Shown here: positions 37,343 through 47,686 of the stretch, in pieces | How positions within the stretch are numbered: position 1 is the stretch's first letter | Layout of the letters: every line of letters begins with the position of its first letter | DNA from: an uncultured Pseudomonadota bacterium | GTDB taxonomy: Bacteria; Pseudomonadota; Gammaproteobacteria; Methylococcales; Methylomonadaceae | DNA: 64,000 nt | Direction of reading: 5' to 3' | Assembly (NCBI GenBank): GCA_903867225.1 | Contig: CAIPQN010000012.1 | Location: 20,909 to 84,908, forward strand | Program-made: the position numbers and the translations under genes | Notes under the pieces: generated by a model | Seen by the model: only the letters and a program-made list of their open reading frames with translations | Database searches by the model: none | Told to the model about the DNA's origin: nothing

Positions 37343-38587
37343 TTAAACCTGAAAAGTAGTTATTTGATTTTCGAGCGTTTGTTCGGTACTTATTTCGCAC
37401 GAAACTCGTAAATAATTCGGCGTATAACCCGACACGCGAACATTACCATTTTCTAATTCTTCTCGTTGCCCTTCCCACAAAACATCAACTGTTTGCCCTA
37501 TATTTTGCTGATAAAACGTCTGTTTCATTTCTTCTGCTAAATGATGCAATTGTTCACTGCGTTGTTTTTTAATTTCGTTTGATACGGGATTTGGCAACGT
37601 AGCGGCTTTTGTACCTTCGCGTGGTGAATAAGTAAAAATATGAATATGTCCGAAACGGCAATTCCGAATAAATTCAAAACTTTCTTGCCATTCTTCATCG
37701 GTTTCATTGGGAAAGCCTACGATGATGTCTGTCGTAATGTTGAAATTTGGAATTTGGCGTAAACGAGCCAACATCTCAGCATATTCCCCAGTTTTGCAAC
37801 GACGCGCCATACGGCGTAAAACAGCATCCGAACCGCTTTGCAACGGCAAATGCAAATGTGGCATCAAACGTTGATTTTCAAACAGCGTAAAAAATTCGTC
37901 ATTCAATTCCCACGGTTCAAGCGAACCCAAACGCAAACGCGGGATTTCAGTTTGTGCCAAAATCGCTTGAATCAAACTTACGATATTTTCACCGTTATCG
38001 CTGCCGTAACCGCCCAAATGTACGCCCGTTAAAATTACTTCGTTAATGCCTTGCGCGTACAAAGCGTTGATTTCAATAATCACGTCCGCGATGGCGCGAC
38101 TGACTTCTTCACCTCGTGCCACCGTGACGATGCAAAACGTGCAACGATAACGGCAACCGTCTTGAACTTTGACAAAAGCACGTTGTCTGCCGCGTGTGAA
38201 AAGTGAGATTTCAGCGGGTTCAGTTGCCATGGCGGGCATGGTTTCAAAGGTCAATTCGCTCAATGCTTTTTCAACCAAATGCGCTTTATCTTTGTTGCTC
38301 ACAACTAAATCCACGCCTAATAAGGCTTGTGCTTCGTCAGTATTCAACGTGGCGTAACAACCGCTGACAACTAATTTTGCGGTGGGGTTTTCACGATGAA
38401 TACGACGAATCAATTGGCGTGATTTACGCGCCGCATCTTGTGTGACCGCGCATGAATTGATGACGACTAATTGTGCCGCAGAAATATCACGCGTAATCGC
38501 GTGACCTTGTGCTTGAAAGGCTTGCGCCCATGTTTCTAATTCAGCTTCGTTTAAACGACAGCCTAATGTTTTTAAATGAATTTGCAT
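37343..38587 (-). CDS. mtaB: tRNA t6A37 C2-methylthiotransferase
   Basis: MtaB is a radical-SAM enzyme that adds a methylthio group to t6A37 in ANN-decoding tRNAs. The 414-residue protein has the N-terminal UPF0004 domain with three cluster cysteines (TLGCRLNEAE, NSCAVTQDA, VSGCYA). Its radical-SAM core motif is DGCRYRCTFCIVTVARG (CxxxCxxC), and a C-terminal TRAM-like region follows. The wording VARGEEVSRAI differs from the MiaB family (the typical VP..RG..RS), supporting MtaB. It forms a pair with bioD downstream. A terminator separates it from the next upstream gene. Confidence 0.92.
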   Translation of the reverse strand: MQIHLKTLGCRLNEAELETWAQAFQAQGHAITRDISAAQLVVINSCAVTQDAARKSRQLIRRIHRENPTAKLVVSGCYATLNTDEAQALLGVDLVVSNKDKAHLVEKALSELTFETMPAMATEPAEISLFTRGRQRAFVKVQDGCRYRCTFCIVTVARGEEVSRAIADVIIEINALYAQGINEVILTGVHLGGYGSDNGENIVSLIQAILAQTEIPRLRLGSLEPWELNDEFFTLFENQRLMPHLHLPLQSGSDAVLRRMARRCKTGEYAEMLARLRQIPNFNITTDIIVGFPNETDEEWQESFEFIRNCRFGHIHIFTYSPREGTKAATLPNPVSNEIKKQRSEQLHHLAEEMKQTFYQQNIGQTVDVLWEGQREELENGNVRVSGYTPNYLRVSCEISTEQTLENQITTFQV

Positions 38588-38621
38588 TTTTGATTGATGA
38601 TTTGGCTCGGAATAAAAGAAT

Positions 38622-38654
38622 AAAGGCGGCGTGTTGAATCACGTCGCCTTTTTT
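38622..38654. terminator. Terminator upstream of mtaB, 3' of the Adhesin_E-type pseudogene
   Basis: The stem AAAGGCGGCGTG / CACGTCGCCTTT (one G-T pair) with a 6-base loop is followed by TTTTTT on the plus strand; on the minus strand a T-rich tract follows too. It would end the minus-strand lipoprotein/pseudogene transcript. Confidence 0.75.
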
Positions 38655-38716
38655 GCGATGTTGAAAGTGGGCAATTTTGGGGGGCGAAGGACGAGCGCAC
38701 GACGAGGCGATTCAAT

Positions 38717-39615
38717 TTAGCTTGCTTGTTCATTGCTTTTTGATATGGCTTCATCTTTATCTAAAAGATGAGTATGTATCAGCTTAAATTCTCGTCCATC
38801 AAATTCATAAAAAAATTTTCCATATTTCTCTCCTTCGCTGAGACTTCCATTTGCAACCAGCAATCGGCTATCTAACTGAAATTCCAATAAGTCTTCCTGA
38901 CCGAACCAACAACATACGGAGTCTGGTAAAAAAACAACCTGACCTGTTTTATGACTTACTGCCGCGCCGTGTGTACAACCCATCCCGCATCCCCAATTCA
39001 CAAGAACATATTCGCCAGCAAAATTAACAGGCGTTGTTCTGGCTTCTCTAAGACGTGTTCTGTAGTTTTTTTTAGCGGAAGTATCCAATATCACTTCGGG
39101 TGCTTTGCCTTTGTATAACGTATTTACTGGATAACTTTTGAAATTTGGTGATGCCCCATAAACTGATGCTGGCTGAATGTAAGTATTTGGTGTTGGCTTA
39201 ACAACTGATACTGATTTTTTAGCGCAAGCTATTTTTAACTCTGCATCGCCAATACTTCCTGGTGGTAGTGATATTGCTGGTTCTGTTAAATTTGGAATTG
39301 AAAGGACAATATCCCCTTTTCCCATTTTTTCTGAATACCAATAGACATCAATATCCCGCGATGCACCTTCAAAACAATCATATTCTTTTCGATGTATTTT
39401 AGACGAATATCTTGTAGAAGATCTTGTAGCAGACGATCCTTGAACCGACTTAAAGTCTACAGAACCCATAATCTCACTTTATTTCCATCCCTTCTTATGG
39501 ATTCTGGGTCTACATAAACATCGTTATTATCAACAGAGACGGCGACCTTAACCCAATCAACGGCAAATACATTCGTAGACACCAACAGCATTAACATCAT
39601 TAAAATCTTTTTCAT
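38717..39615 (-). pseudogene. Frameshifted exported protein: Adhesin_E-like domain plus conserved C-terminal domain
   Basis: From an ATG at 39615 the minus strand encodes a signal peptide (MKKILMMLMLLVSTNVFA) and DWVKVAVSVDNNDVYVDPESIRRDGNKVRLWVL, then hits TAG near 39463. The same protein clearly continues in another frame as DFKSVQ...YSSKIHRKEYDC...SEKMGKG, which is the rest of an Adhesin_E-type surface domain (the usual 'YVDP.SI...GN.V..W.L.D......EYDC'). One extra base near TGGGTTCTG-TAGAC would restore it. The remainder to 38717 holds a second domain with YRTRLREA...NFAGEYVLVNWGCGMGCTHGAAV. The downstream frame could in theory start at an internal ATG at 39469, but without the signal peptide it would stay cytosolic. 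A sequencing or assembly error is an alternative to a true mutation. Confidence 0.75.
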
Positions 39616-39629
39616 TGTCTGTTCTCTAA

Positions 39630-40049
39630 TCAACAATCTTGAGCTGTGGAATCTTTCTTACGCGATACATTCCAAGCATTTACTTTTAGGTTTTCGTCAT
39701 AAGTTGCAATAGCAGTACAGGTCGCACTATCCATAAAAGTTAATTCCATTGGGAATAAAATAACTTCGGCTAAAGTAGCGGTGAACAAATCAGCGGCTAT
39801 ATAAGGCAGGATTCTTAACTTGCTTGCACCATGAAACCCTGATTGAAACTCGAATACGTCTTGTTTATTACCGTTGGCGGCTGTATCAACTAATTTCGGT
39901 GTACCAAGCCTAGACATAATCTCTTGTCTAGGTGTACCAATGCCAATACCTGCTAAATCTGCTGGTGGAGCTTGATTTGCGGCTTTATAAACTGAACAAC
40001 CCGTCAGCATAGAAAGAAAAATCGCAGTAACACTTAACTTTTTGAACAT
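39630..40049 (-). CDS. Small lipoprotein of SmpA/BamE-like length and pattern
   Basis: This 139-residue lipoprotein has signal peptide MFKKLSVTAIFLSMLTGCSVYKA (lipobox LTGC). After the lipid anchor comes ADLAGIGIGTPRQEIMSRLGTPKLVDTAANGNKQDVFEFQ, the 'G.....I...LG.P' pattern typical of SmpA/BamE-like two-layer folds. A central hydrophobic stretch (YIAADLFTATLAEVILFPMEL) is longer than in BamE. Its role is unknown. It is 14 bases upstream of the Adhesin_E-type pseudogene on the same strand, so the two were probably expressed together on the cell surface. Confidence 0.75.
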   Translation of the reverse strand: MFKKLSVTAIFLSMLTGCSVYKAANQAPPADLAGIGIGTPRQEIMSRLGTPKLVDTAANGNKQDVFEFQSGFHGASKLRILPYIAADLFTATLAEVILFPMELTFMDSATCTAIATYDENLKVNAWNVSRKKDSTAQDC

Positions 40050-40155
40050 ATTGACCCTTAAATTTTATAGTTTTTGGAGTGGCAGTATATCACCTTGAGC
40101 ATTTCAATCGCGTACAATAGCGGCATTTCACATTGACCTTCACACAGATTATTTC

Positions 40156-42966
40156 ATGAGCGATTTACGGACATTTTTTCAGAATTCGTCGAGTTTTTAC
40201 GGTAGCAACGCCAGTTTTATTGAAGATCTTTACGAGCGTTTTTTAGAGAATCCCGAATCTATTGACCCTAGTTGGCAAGCACAATTTCGAGAATTGCATC
40301 AGGCGGCAGATTATGAAATTCCACACAGTCCAATTGTGACGCGGTTTGCACAACTTGCTCAAAAATCACAAGGTCGATTGGCGAAATTACAGGGTTTCAC
40401 CGAAGAAAGCGTTAAAAAACAATCTGCGGTGGCGCGTTTAATCAATCATTATCGGGTGCGTGGTCATCAAATCGCGCGAAATAATCCACTTAGTCAACCC
40501 GAAATAATTCCGCCAGATTTGAATCCGAGTTATTACGGTTTATCAGCATTAGATATGGACACGCTGTTTGATAGTGGAACTCTGCATACGAATCAATATC
40601 TGCCATTGCGCGATATTATTGCCAATTTAGAAGATATTTATTGCGGCAACATCGGTGTGGAATTTATGCACATTGTCGATACGCCAATGCGCCGCTGGAT
40701 TATCAATCGGCTAGAAGCACAAGATGCAAAATTCGTTTCTCAAACTCTGCCTACAGAAAAAAAACAGGAAATACTCAAACAACTTATCGCCGCTGAAGGT
40801 ATCGAAACCCATTTACACGCAAAATTTGTGGGTCAAAAACGTTTTTCACTCGAAGGCGGTGAATCGTTAATTCCAATTTTAGACGAGTTAATTCAAGGTT
40901 TAGGCGCGAAAGGTGCAAAAGAAATTGTCATTGGCATGGCGCATCGTGGACGGCTTAATGTTTTGGTCAATATCTTTGGCAAAAATCCAAATGTGTTATT
41001 CAGTGAATTTGCGGGTACGTCACCAATTTCAACAGGTGCAAGTAGTGGCGATGTGAAATATCACATGGGTTTTTCATCAGATATTGAAACGCCTGGTGGC
41101 ACGGTACATATTACGTTAGCGTTTAATCCATCCCATTTAGAAATTATCAATCCCGTGGTTGAAGGTTCGGTAAAAGCGCGACAAGATAGAGTAGGGAAGA
41201 ATGGAATTAACAAAATCGTGCCTGTTTTAATTCATGGTGATGCCGCTTTTTCAGGGCAGGGCATTATTATGGAAACATTGAATATGTCACAAACTCGTGC
41301 TTTTTACACGGGCGGAACAGTGCATATTGTTATCAATAATCAAATTGGATTTACCACCAGTAATCCATTAGATGCGCGTTCAACATTGTATTGCACTGAT
41401 GTTGCTCGAATGATTCAAGCACCCGTTTTTCATGTGAACAGCGACAATCCAGAAGCGGTTTTGTTTGTGACACAATTAGCGTTAGATTTTCGCATGACGT
41501 TTAATCGAGATGTGGTTATTGATTTAATTTGTTATCGTCGCTTAGGGCATAACGAAGCAGACGAACCCGCAATGACACAACCGTTAATGTATAAAAAAAT
41601 TCGCCAAAGACAATCAACACCACAACTTTATGCACAGAAATTGATTTTGGATGGCGTAACCGATGATGTTACCGTTAAAAACTGGATTGACGATTATCAA
41701 CGGCGTTTGGTATCGGGTGAGATTGTGTCGCGCCCTGTTTCTCATGTGAAATACTCTTACAGCGCACAATGGTTGCCATTTTTAGATACGCATTGGACAA
41801 CACCTTGTGAAACGTCTGTGAAATTAGATATGTTGCGTTATTGTTCGCAGCGATTATTAGAGTTACCAACAATGTTTGAATTGCATCCGCGTGTTGCAAA
41901 AGTGATGGAAATTCGTGCTGAAATGATGGCGGGTAACGCGCCTTTAGATTGGGGATTTGCAGAAAATATGGCTTATGCAACCTTACTTTTAGAAAAATAC
42001 AATGTGCGCTTGATTGGTCAAGATGTCGGGCGAGGAACATTTGTTCATCGTCATGCAGTGCTACATAATCAACGAGAAAATCAAAGTTATACGCCATTAA
42101 AATACTTACACAAAGAACAAGGAAACGCGCAGATTTATGATTCGTTGTTGTCGGAAGCAGGCGTATTGGGTTTTGAATATGGTTACAGCACGACAATGCC
42201 GAATACGTTGGTTATTTGGGAAGCGCAATTTGGTGATTTTGCAAATGGCGCACAGGTTTTGATTGATCAATTTATCAGTTCAGGTGAAACAAAATGGGGG
42301 CGAATGTGTGGGCTGGTAATGTTATTGCCACATGGTTTTGAAGGGCAGGGACCAGAACATTCGTCAGCGCGTTTAGAGCGTTATTTGCAACTTTGTGCGG
42401 AACAAAATATCCAAGTTTGTAATCCCACCACGCCCGCGCAAATTTTTCATTTGTTGCGTCGTCAAATGGTTCGCCCTTATCGGAAACCGTTAATTGTGAT
42501 GAGTCCAAAAAGTTTGTTGCGTCATAAATTAGCGGTTTCAACGCTAGATGAATTAGTAACAGGAGAATTTCATCCAATTTTAGGTGAATGTGAATTGGGC
42601 GAATCAAAAATTACGCGGTTAGTTTTTTGTGCGGGAAAAGTCTATTACGATTTATTGGAAACGCGCCGTGAAATGAACTTAGAACACGTTGCGATTGCGC
42701 GAATTGAGCAGTTGTATCCATTTCCAGAAGAATTATTTAAGGTCGAGGTGGCGCGTTATCCTAACTTAAAAGAATTTATTTGGTGCCAAGAAGAACCCAA
42801 AAATCAAGGCGCGTGGTACAACTCGAATCATCATTTTGAGGAAAATTTACCAAAACACATTTCTGTCATTTATGCAGGACGTGAAGCATCTGCGGCTCCA
42901 GCAGTGGGGAATTTTCGAGTTCATTTGGAGCAACAAAAAGCGGTGGTTCAAGCAGCGTTATTTTAA
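40156..42966 (+). CDS. sucA: 2-oxoglutarate dehydrogenase E1 component
   Basis: SucA is the thiamine-diphosphate E1 enzyme of the 2-oxoglutarate dehydrogenase complex in the TCA cycle. The 936-residue protein has the N-terminal SSFYGSNASFIEDLYERFLENPESIDPSWQ, RVRGHQIARNNPL, the active site IGMAHRGRLNVLVN, the ThDP-binding GDAAFSGQG...NNQIGFTT, and the C-terminal HGFEGQGPEHSSARLERYLQLCAEQN. Length fits the family (933 in E. coli). It stands alone on the plus strand; no sucB or lpd follows, since coaBC begins on the other strand with a 4-base convergent overlap. Confidence 0.97.
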   Translation: MSDLRTFFQNSSSFYGSNASFIEDLYERFLENPESIDPSWQAQFRELHQAADYEIPHSPIVTRFAQLAQKSQGRLAKLQGFTEESVKKQSAVARLINHYRVRGHQIARNNPLSQPEIIPPDLNPSYYGLSALDMDTLFDSGTLHTNQYLPLRDIIANLEDIYCGNIGVEFMHIVDTPMRRWIINRLEAQDAKFVSQTLPTEKKQEILKQLIAAEGIETHLHAKFVGQKRFSLEGGESLIPILDELIQGLGAKGAKEIVIGMAHRGRLNVLVNIFGKNPNVLFSEFAGTSPISTGASSGDVKYHMGFSSDIETPGGTVHITLAFNPSHLEIINPVVEGSVKARQDRVGKNGINKIVPVLIHGDAAFSGQGIIMETLNMSQTRAFYTGGTVHIVINNQIGFTTSNPLDARSTLYCTDVARMIQAPVFHVNSDNPEAVLFVTQLALDFRMTFNRDVVIDLICYRRLGHNEADEPAMTQPLMYKKIRQRQSTPQLYAQKLILDGVTDDVTVKNWIDDYQRRLVSGEIVSRPVSHVKYSYSAQWLPFLDTHWTTPCETSVKLDMLRYCSQRLLELPTMFELHPRVAKVMEIRAEMMAGNAPLDWGFAENMAYATLLLEKYNVRLIGQDVGRGTFVHRHAVLHNQRENQSYTPLKYLHKEQGNAQIYDSLLSEAGVLGFEYGYSTTMPNTLVIWEAQFGDFANGAQVLIDQFISSGETKWGRMCGLVMLLPHGFEGQGPEHSSARLERYLQLCAEQNIQVCNPTTPAQIFHLLRRQMVRPYRKPLIVMSPKSLLRHKLAVSTLDELVTGEFHPILGECELGESKITRLVFCAGKVYYDLLETRREMNLEHVAIARIEQLYPFPEELFKVEVARYPNLKEFIWCQEEPKNQGAWYNSNHHFEENLPKHISVIYAGREASAAPAVGNFRVHLEQQKAVVQAALF

Positions 42967-44165
42967 ATGTTTTCTGCATAAAATCGTTCTGAAATTAGCA
43001 CGATAAGTTGTCGTGCTAATTTTGATTTATCCGTCATTTCCAGTGTTTTTTGTCCATCTTGCCAAAAAACGTCAAGTGCATTTTCATCATGTTCAAAACC
43101 GCCTTTATCACGCCCTACCCAATTTGCGGCAATCATGTTTAATTTTTTTCGGGTTAATTTATCGCGTGCATAACGTTCAAGTTCATGGGTTTCAGCAGCA
43201 AAGCCAACGGTGAATGGTGGATTTTTTGAAGCAGCTACATCTGCCAAAATATCGGGATTTTTTTGTAACGTCAGTGTGATTTGTTCTGCATTTTTTTTGA
43301 TTTTTTCACCACCACAAACAACGGGGCGATAATCTGCAACGGCTGCTGCACCGATAAAAATGTCGCAGTTTTCGATTTTTTCAAAAACCGCTGTGTGCAT
43401 TTGTTCAGCTGTTTCAATTTGTACAAAATGGCAATTTTGTGGCTTCAAGAGTTGTGTCACGCCAGAAATTAACGTGACTTCTGCTCCCGCTTTTTGCGCG
43501 GCAACGGCAAGCGCGTAACCCATTTTTCCTGAACTTCTATTTGTTAAATAACGAACTGGGTCTAAAGGTTCGCGCGTTGCACCAGCCGTAATGACGATGT
43601 TCAAATTTTTCAAAATTTGGGGCGTTGAAAAATGCGAAATCATTTTATGACAAATCGTTTCAGGTTCTGCCATTCTTCCAACACCAACTTCGCCACAGGC
43701 TTGTTCACCCGCTTCTGGCGCGATTAAATTTACGCCATGTGTTTGCAAAATTTTCAGATTCGTTTGCGTCGCGAGGTGATTCCACATCGCATGATTCATA
43801 GCTGGCGCAACATAAACAGGGCAGGTGGCAGCTAAATAAAGCGTTGAAACTAAATCGTCCGCCAATCCGTGTGCTATTTTTGCGAGTGTATTTGCCGTCG
43901 CTGGTGCAATCAAAAAAACATCTGCCCAACGCGCTAATTCAATATGCCCCATCGCATTTTCAGCTTCAACATCAAGCAATTCACAATGCACCGCGTGACC
44001 TGATAAGGCTTGAAATGACAATGGTTGCACAAATTCTGTCGCCGATTTCGTCATAACAACGCGAACTTCTGCACCTTGTTTTTTTAAAAAGCGCGTGAGT
44101 TCAAGAGCTTTGTAAGCTGCAATTCCACCAGTGACGGCGAGAAGGATTTTTTTTTGTGAAAGCAT
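42963..44165 (-). CDS. coaBC: Bifunctional phosphopantothenoylcysteine synthetase/decarboxylase
   Basis: CoaBC carries out two steps of coenzyme A synthesis: it joins 4'-phosphopantothenate to cysteine and decarboxylates the product. The 400-residue protein has the N-terminal flavin decarboxylase domain (VTGGIAAYKALELTRFLKKQGAEVRVVMT; the active-site His in AMNHAMWNH; the ACGEVGVGRM loop) and the C-terminal synthetase domain (ITAGATREPLDPVRYLTNRSSGKMGYALA, with Lys in KIKKN and TVGFAAET). It abuts purC, whose stop is one base upstream of its ATG. Confidence 0.96.
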   Translation of the reverse strand: MLSQKKILLAVTGGIAAYKALELTRFLKKQGAEVRVVMTKSATEFVQPLSFQALSGHAVHCELLDVEAENAMGHIELARWADVFLIAPATANTLAKIAHGLADDLVSTLYLAATCPVYVAPAMNHAMWNHLATQTNLKILQTHGVNLIAPEAGEQACGEVGVGRMAEPETICHKMISHFSTPQILKNLNIVITAGATREPLDPVRYLTNRSSGKMGYALAVAAQKAGAEVTLISGVTQLLKPQNCHFVQIETAEQMHTAVFEKIENCDIFIGAAAVADYRPVVCGGEKIKKNAEQITLTLQKNPDILADVAASKNPPFTVGFAAETHELERYARDKLTRKKLNMIAANWVGRDKGGFEHDENALDVFWQDGQKTLEMTDKSKLARQLIVLISERFYAENI

Positions 44166-45056
44166 TTAGCGTGTTAATCGAATTTCAGCTTCACGGTATT
44201 TTTTCGCACACTGTTCAGCTACTTCCGCTGGTAATTCAGGGGCGGGTGCAGTTTTATTCCAATCCAATGTTTCCAAATAATCACGCACATATTGTTTATC
44301 GAAACTCGGTGGATTTGTGCCGATTTTATATTCATCTGCCGACCAAAAACGCGAAGAATCAGGCGTTAAAACTTCATCAATCAAATGCAGCTTTCCTTCG
44401 TGGTCAATGCCAAATTCAAATTTGGTATCGGCAATAATAATGCCTCGCTGCTTTGCATACACTGACGCTTCGTTATAAAGTTTCAAACTCACGTCACGCA
44501 CTTTTTCAGCCATGATGCGACCTAATAACGCTACGATTTGTTCAAACGATACATTTTCATCGTGATCGCCAACGGCTGCTTTCGTTGATGGTGTAAAAAT
44601 GGGTTCCGCTAATTTTTCAGCTTGTTGCAAACCTTCTGGCAAAGGAATTCCACAAACTTGCCCCGAAACTTGATAATCTTTCCAACCTGAACCAATCAAA
44701 TATCCGCGTACAATCGCTTCAACAGGTAATGGCGTGAGTTTTTTCACAACAATCGCACGTCCTTCAACTTGTTTGTATTCGGCGGTGTCGGTCAAAATAT
44801 CTTCTAATGGAATGTGCGTTAAATGATTTGGAATAATGTCGCGCAATTTGTTAAACCAAAACGTTGAAACAGTTGTTAAAACGCGCCCTTTGTCTGGAAT
44901 TGGATTCGGCAAAATCACGTCAAATGCTGAAAGGCGGTCAGTCGTAACAATCAGCATATATTGACTATCAATTTCGTAAATATCGCGCACTTTTCCGCGT
45001 GCAAGCAATTTTAATGACGGTAAATGTGATTCATATAAAGCGGTTAATGTGGTCAT
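44166..45056 (-). CDS. purC: Phosphoribosylaminoimidazole-succinocarboxamide synthase
   Basis: PurC joins aspartate to CAIR in purine synthesis. The protein (296 residues from the ATG at 45056) has [83 protein letters not shown] and [10 protein letters not shown], all strong PurC blocks; this length class is typical for Gram-negative methylotroph and yeast-type PurC rather than the short E. coli form (237). An in-frame TTG at 45068 overlaps the end of the nuclease-like gene but has no better ribosome site. coaBC follows immediately. Confidence 0.95.
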   Translation of the reverse strand: MTTLTALYESHLPSLKLLARGKVRDIYEIDSQYMLIVTTDRLSAFDVILPNPIPDKGRVLTTVSTFWFNKLRDIIPNHLTHIPLEDILTDTAEYKQVEGRAIVVKKLTPLPVEAIVRGYLIGSGWKDYQVSGQVCGIPLPEGLQQAEKLAEPIFTPSTKAAVGDHDENVSFEQIVALLGRIMAEKVRDVSLKLYNEASVYAKQRGIIIADTKFEFGIDHEGKLHLIDEVLTPDSSRFWSADEYKIGTNPPSFDKQYVRDYLETLDWNKTAPAPELPAEVAEQCAKKYREAEIRLTR

Positions 45057-45064
45057 GGTTTGTC

Positions 45065-45721
45065 TCAAAAATGAATGTTTAATGTGTGGCTTTTAATAAT
45101 TTTTTTTAATGTTTTCAGCATCGTAAAAATAGTGAAAATTTCTTCGTCATCGGCGTTATAGCTTTTACTAATGCAGTATTCAAGTTCGTTGAGAATAACA
45201 AAATTCCATGTTAATCCAACAACAAATAAGCCATAAATCGGATGCGGATGCTGATTTTTTGTTTGTGCAACGAGCATCGCGGCAAGCACTTGTCCATCTG
45301 GCGTGCCTTGATTTTCTAAGCTACGTTTATATTCGTGAAAACAAAAATACGGTTCTTGCGGATTGCGAATTCCTGTCGCAATCACACCATCGACAATGCC
45401 TGATAATTCATAATCACCAACAATCGCCGAAAATGGACGCTCTAAAAAATAGCCAATTTGCTCATCATCAATGTCGGCGGTCATAATCATGGGACTGATA
45501 AATTTATTTTCGAGTTCGACTTCATTCCACGCCCGTCCGCCGCGAATTAACGATTTTTGCAAATTGGTTAGCGTTTGGATTTCAAAAGCATTGAGTTCTA
45601 TTTTTTCGTTTTCCCACGCAGCGAGTAAAGGGCTTTCCCAAATTTGCTTTAAACCAAATGCTTGCTCTAATTTGTCTAAATCCCAGTTTCGGAAATTGAT
45701 GGTTTGCATTTCAAACTCCAT
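45065..45721 (-). CDS. PD-(D/E)xK nuclease-like hypothetical protein
   Basis: I do not recognise this 218-residue protein as a named family. It contains what looks like a PD-(D/E)xK core: Glu in [11 protein letters not shown] (about 67-71), Asp111 in [10 protein letters not shown], and Glu130/Lys132 in CFHEYKRS, followed by a Gln (DGQVLAAML) on the next helix. Such cores occur in many restriction-like and DNA-repair nucleases. The gene sits between the ilv operon terminator and purC, with no methyltransferase or other defence gene beside it. ATG at 45721 or 45709 could both be used. A structural (non-catalytic) use of the fold remains possible. Confidence 0.5.
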   Translation of the reverse strand: MEFEMQTINFRNWDLDKLEQAFGLKQIWESPLLAAWENEKIELNAFEIQTLTNLQKSLIRGGRAWNEVELENKFISPMIMTADIDDEQIGYFLERPFSAIVGDYELSGIVDGVIATGIRNPQEPYFCFHEYKRSLENQGTPDGQVLAAMLVAQTKNQHPHPIYGLFVVGLTWNFVILNELEYCISKSYNADDEEIFTIFTMLKTLKKIIKSHTLNIHF

Positions 45722-45738
45722 AAATTAACGTTAAAACG

Positions 45739-45765
45739 AAAAAAGCCCGCTATAAAAACGGGCTT
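45739..45765 (-). terminator. Terminator of the ilv operon
   Basis: On the minus strand AAGCCCG...CGGGCTT (7-bp stem, 9-base loop) runs into TTTTTT. It lies 24 bases after the ilvC stop. Confidence 0.85.
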
Positions 45766-45788
45766 CCTTTGCTAGAAAATTAGCAAGT

Positions 45789-46838
<1,050 letters not shown>

Positions 46839-46856
46839 TTAAAAATGGGCTGTAGA

Positions 46857-47195
46857 TTACAGCAATTCAATATCGGTATATTTTAAAGCGTTGTCGATTC
46901 GGTCAAAATCATCAAAACGTTCAAACAAATCATCTTCTAATTCATCTTTGTTTTCGGCATTTGCAAATAGCGTTAAAACCAAACGACTTTCGCGTAATTG
47001 CAACGCTGTTCTGATTTCGCCAAAAACATCAATAATCGGCTGTTGAACCCAAACTAAAAAATCCGCTAAATCGTATTCAAAAAGATAATTTTTAATGGCT
47101 TTCGCATCATCTTTTAAACGAAACGCTTTTTGAATTCGCTCAAACGAATGCTCAAAAATCGCAATTTCTTCTTGAGCTTTAGTTTGTCTATTCAT
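46857..47195 (-). CDS. Small acidic protein of unknown function within the ilv operon
   Basis: This 112-residue predicted helical protein has no family that I recognise. It is strongly charged (EEIAIFEHSFERIQKAF; ENKDELEDDLFERFDDFDRIDNAL), with no signal peptide or membrane segment. Its start overlaps the ilvH stop by one base, so it is translated together with the acetolactate synthase subunits. The position suggests either a role near branched-chain amino acid synthesis or a stray insertion. The same strand, close coupling and lack of stop codons support a real gene. Confidence 0.6.
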   Translation of the reverse strand: MNRQTKAQEEIAIFEHSFERIQKAFRLKDDAKAIKNYLFEYDLADFLVWVQQPIIDVFGEIRTALQLRESRLVLTLFANAENKDELEDDLFERFDDFDRIDNALKYTDIELL

Positions 47196-47686
47196 TAAAG
47201 ATGCAGCCCTTTTTCACCACGAGAAATCCCCGTCGCGCCAGAACGCACTACTTCGATAATGCTATTTTTATCAACGGTCGCAATGAAAGCATCGAGTTTA
47301 TCCGAGGTTCCCGTCATTTCGATAACGTAAGAAGTCGGCGTAACGTCAATGATTTTGCCACGGAAAATATCGACCACACTGCGTAATTCATCACGCATTT
47401 TGTCAGCAGTTTTGATTTTAACCAACATCAATTCACGTTCAATATGTATCGTTTCTTCTAAATCAATCAATTTCACCACGTCGATGAGTTTGTTTAATTG
47501 TTTGATAATTTGTTCAACGACATCTTCGCTGCCGCGTGTAACTAATGTCATACGCGATAAACTAGCATCTTCTGTTGGTGCAACCGTTAACGATTCGATG
47601 TTGTAACCTCGAGCCGAAAAAAGTCCTGCAACTCGTGATAATGCACCTGCTTCGTTTTCAATGAGAATAGCAATAACGTGTCGCAT
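47195..47686 (-). CDS. ilvH: Acetolactate synthase small (regulatory) subunit
   Basis: IlvH is the ACT-domain regulatory subunit that stimulates IlvB and gives it valine feedback inhibition. The 163-residue protein has the first ACT domain (MRHVIAILIENEAGALSRVAGLFSARGYNIESLTV), with the valine-binding N and G residues, and a second domain (ELMLVKIKT.. VVDIFRGKIIDVTPTSYVIEMTGTSDKLDAF). Its start overlaps the stop of ilvB by one base (ATG at 47686). Length matches E. coli IlvH. Confidence 0.97.
   Translation of the reverse strand: MRHVIAILIENEAGALSRVAGLFSARGYNIESLTVAPTEDASLSRMTLVTRGSEDVVEQIIKQLNKLIDVVKLIDLEETIHIERELMLVKIKTADKMRDELRSVVDIFRGKIIDVTPTSYVIEMTGTSDKLDAFIATVDKNSIIEVVRSGATGISRGEKGLHL

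Noticed and set aside
38717..39469. Separate intact gene starting at the internal ATG 39469
   Set aside because: The reading begins in the middle of an Adhesin_E-like domain whose first half and signal peptide lie upstream in another frame.
41675..42196. Minus-strand frame of 173 codons inside sucA
   Set aside because: It is antisense to a fully conserved part of SucA and has no recognisable domain.
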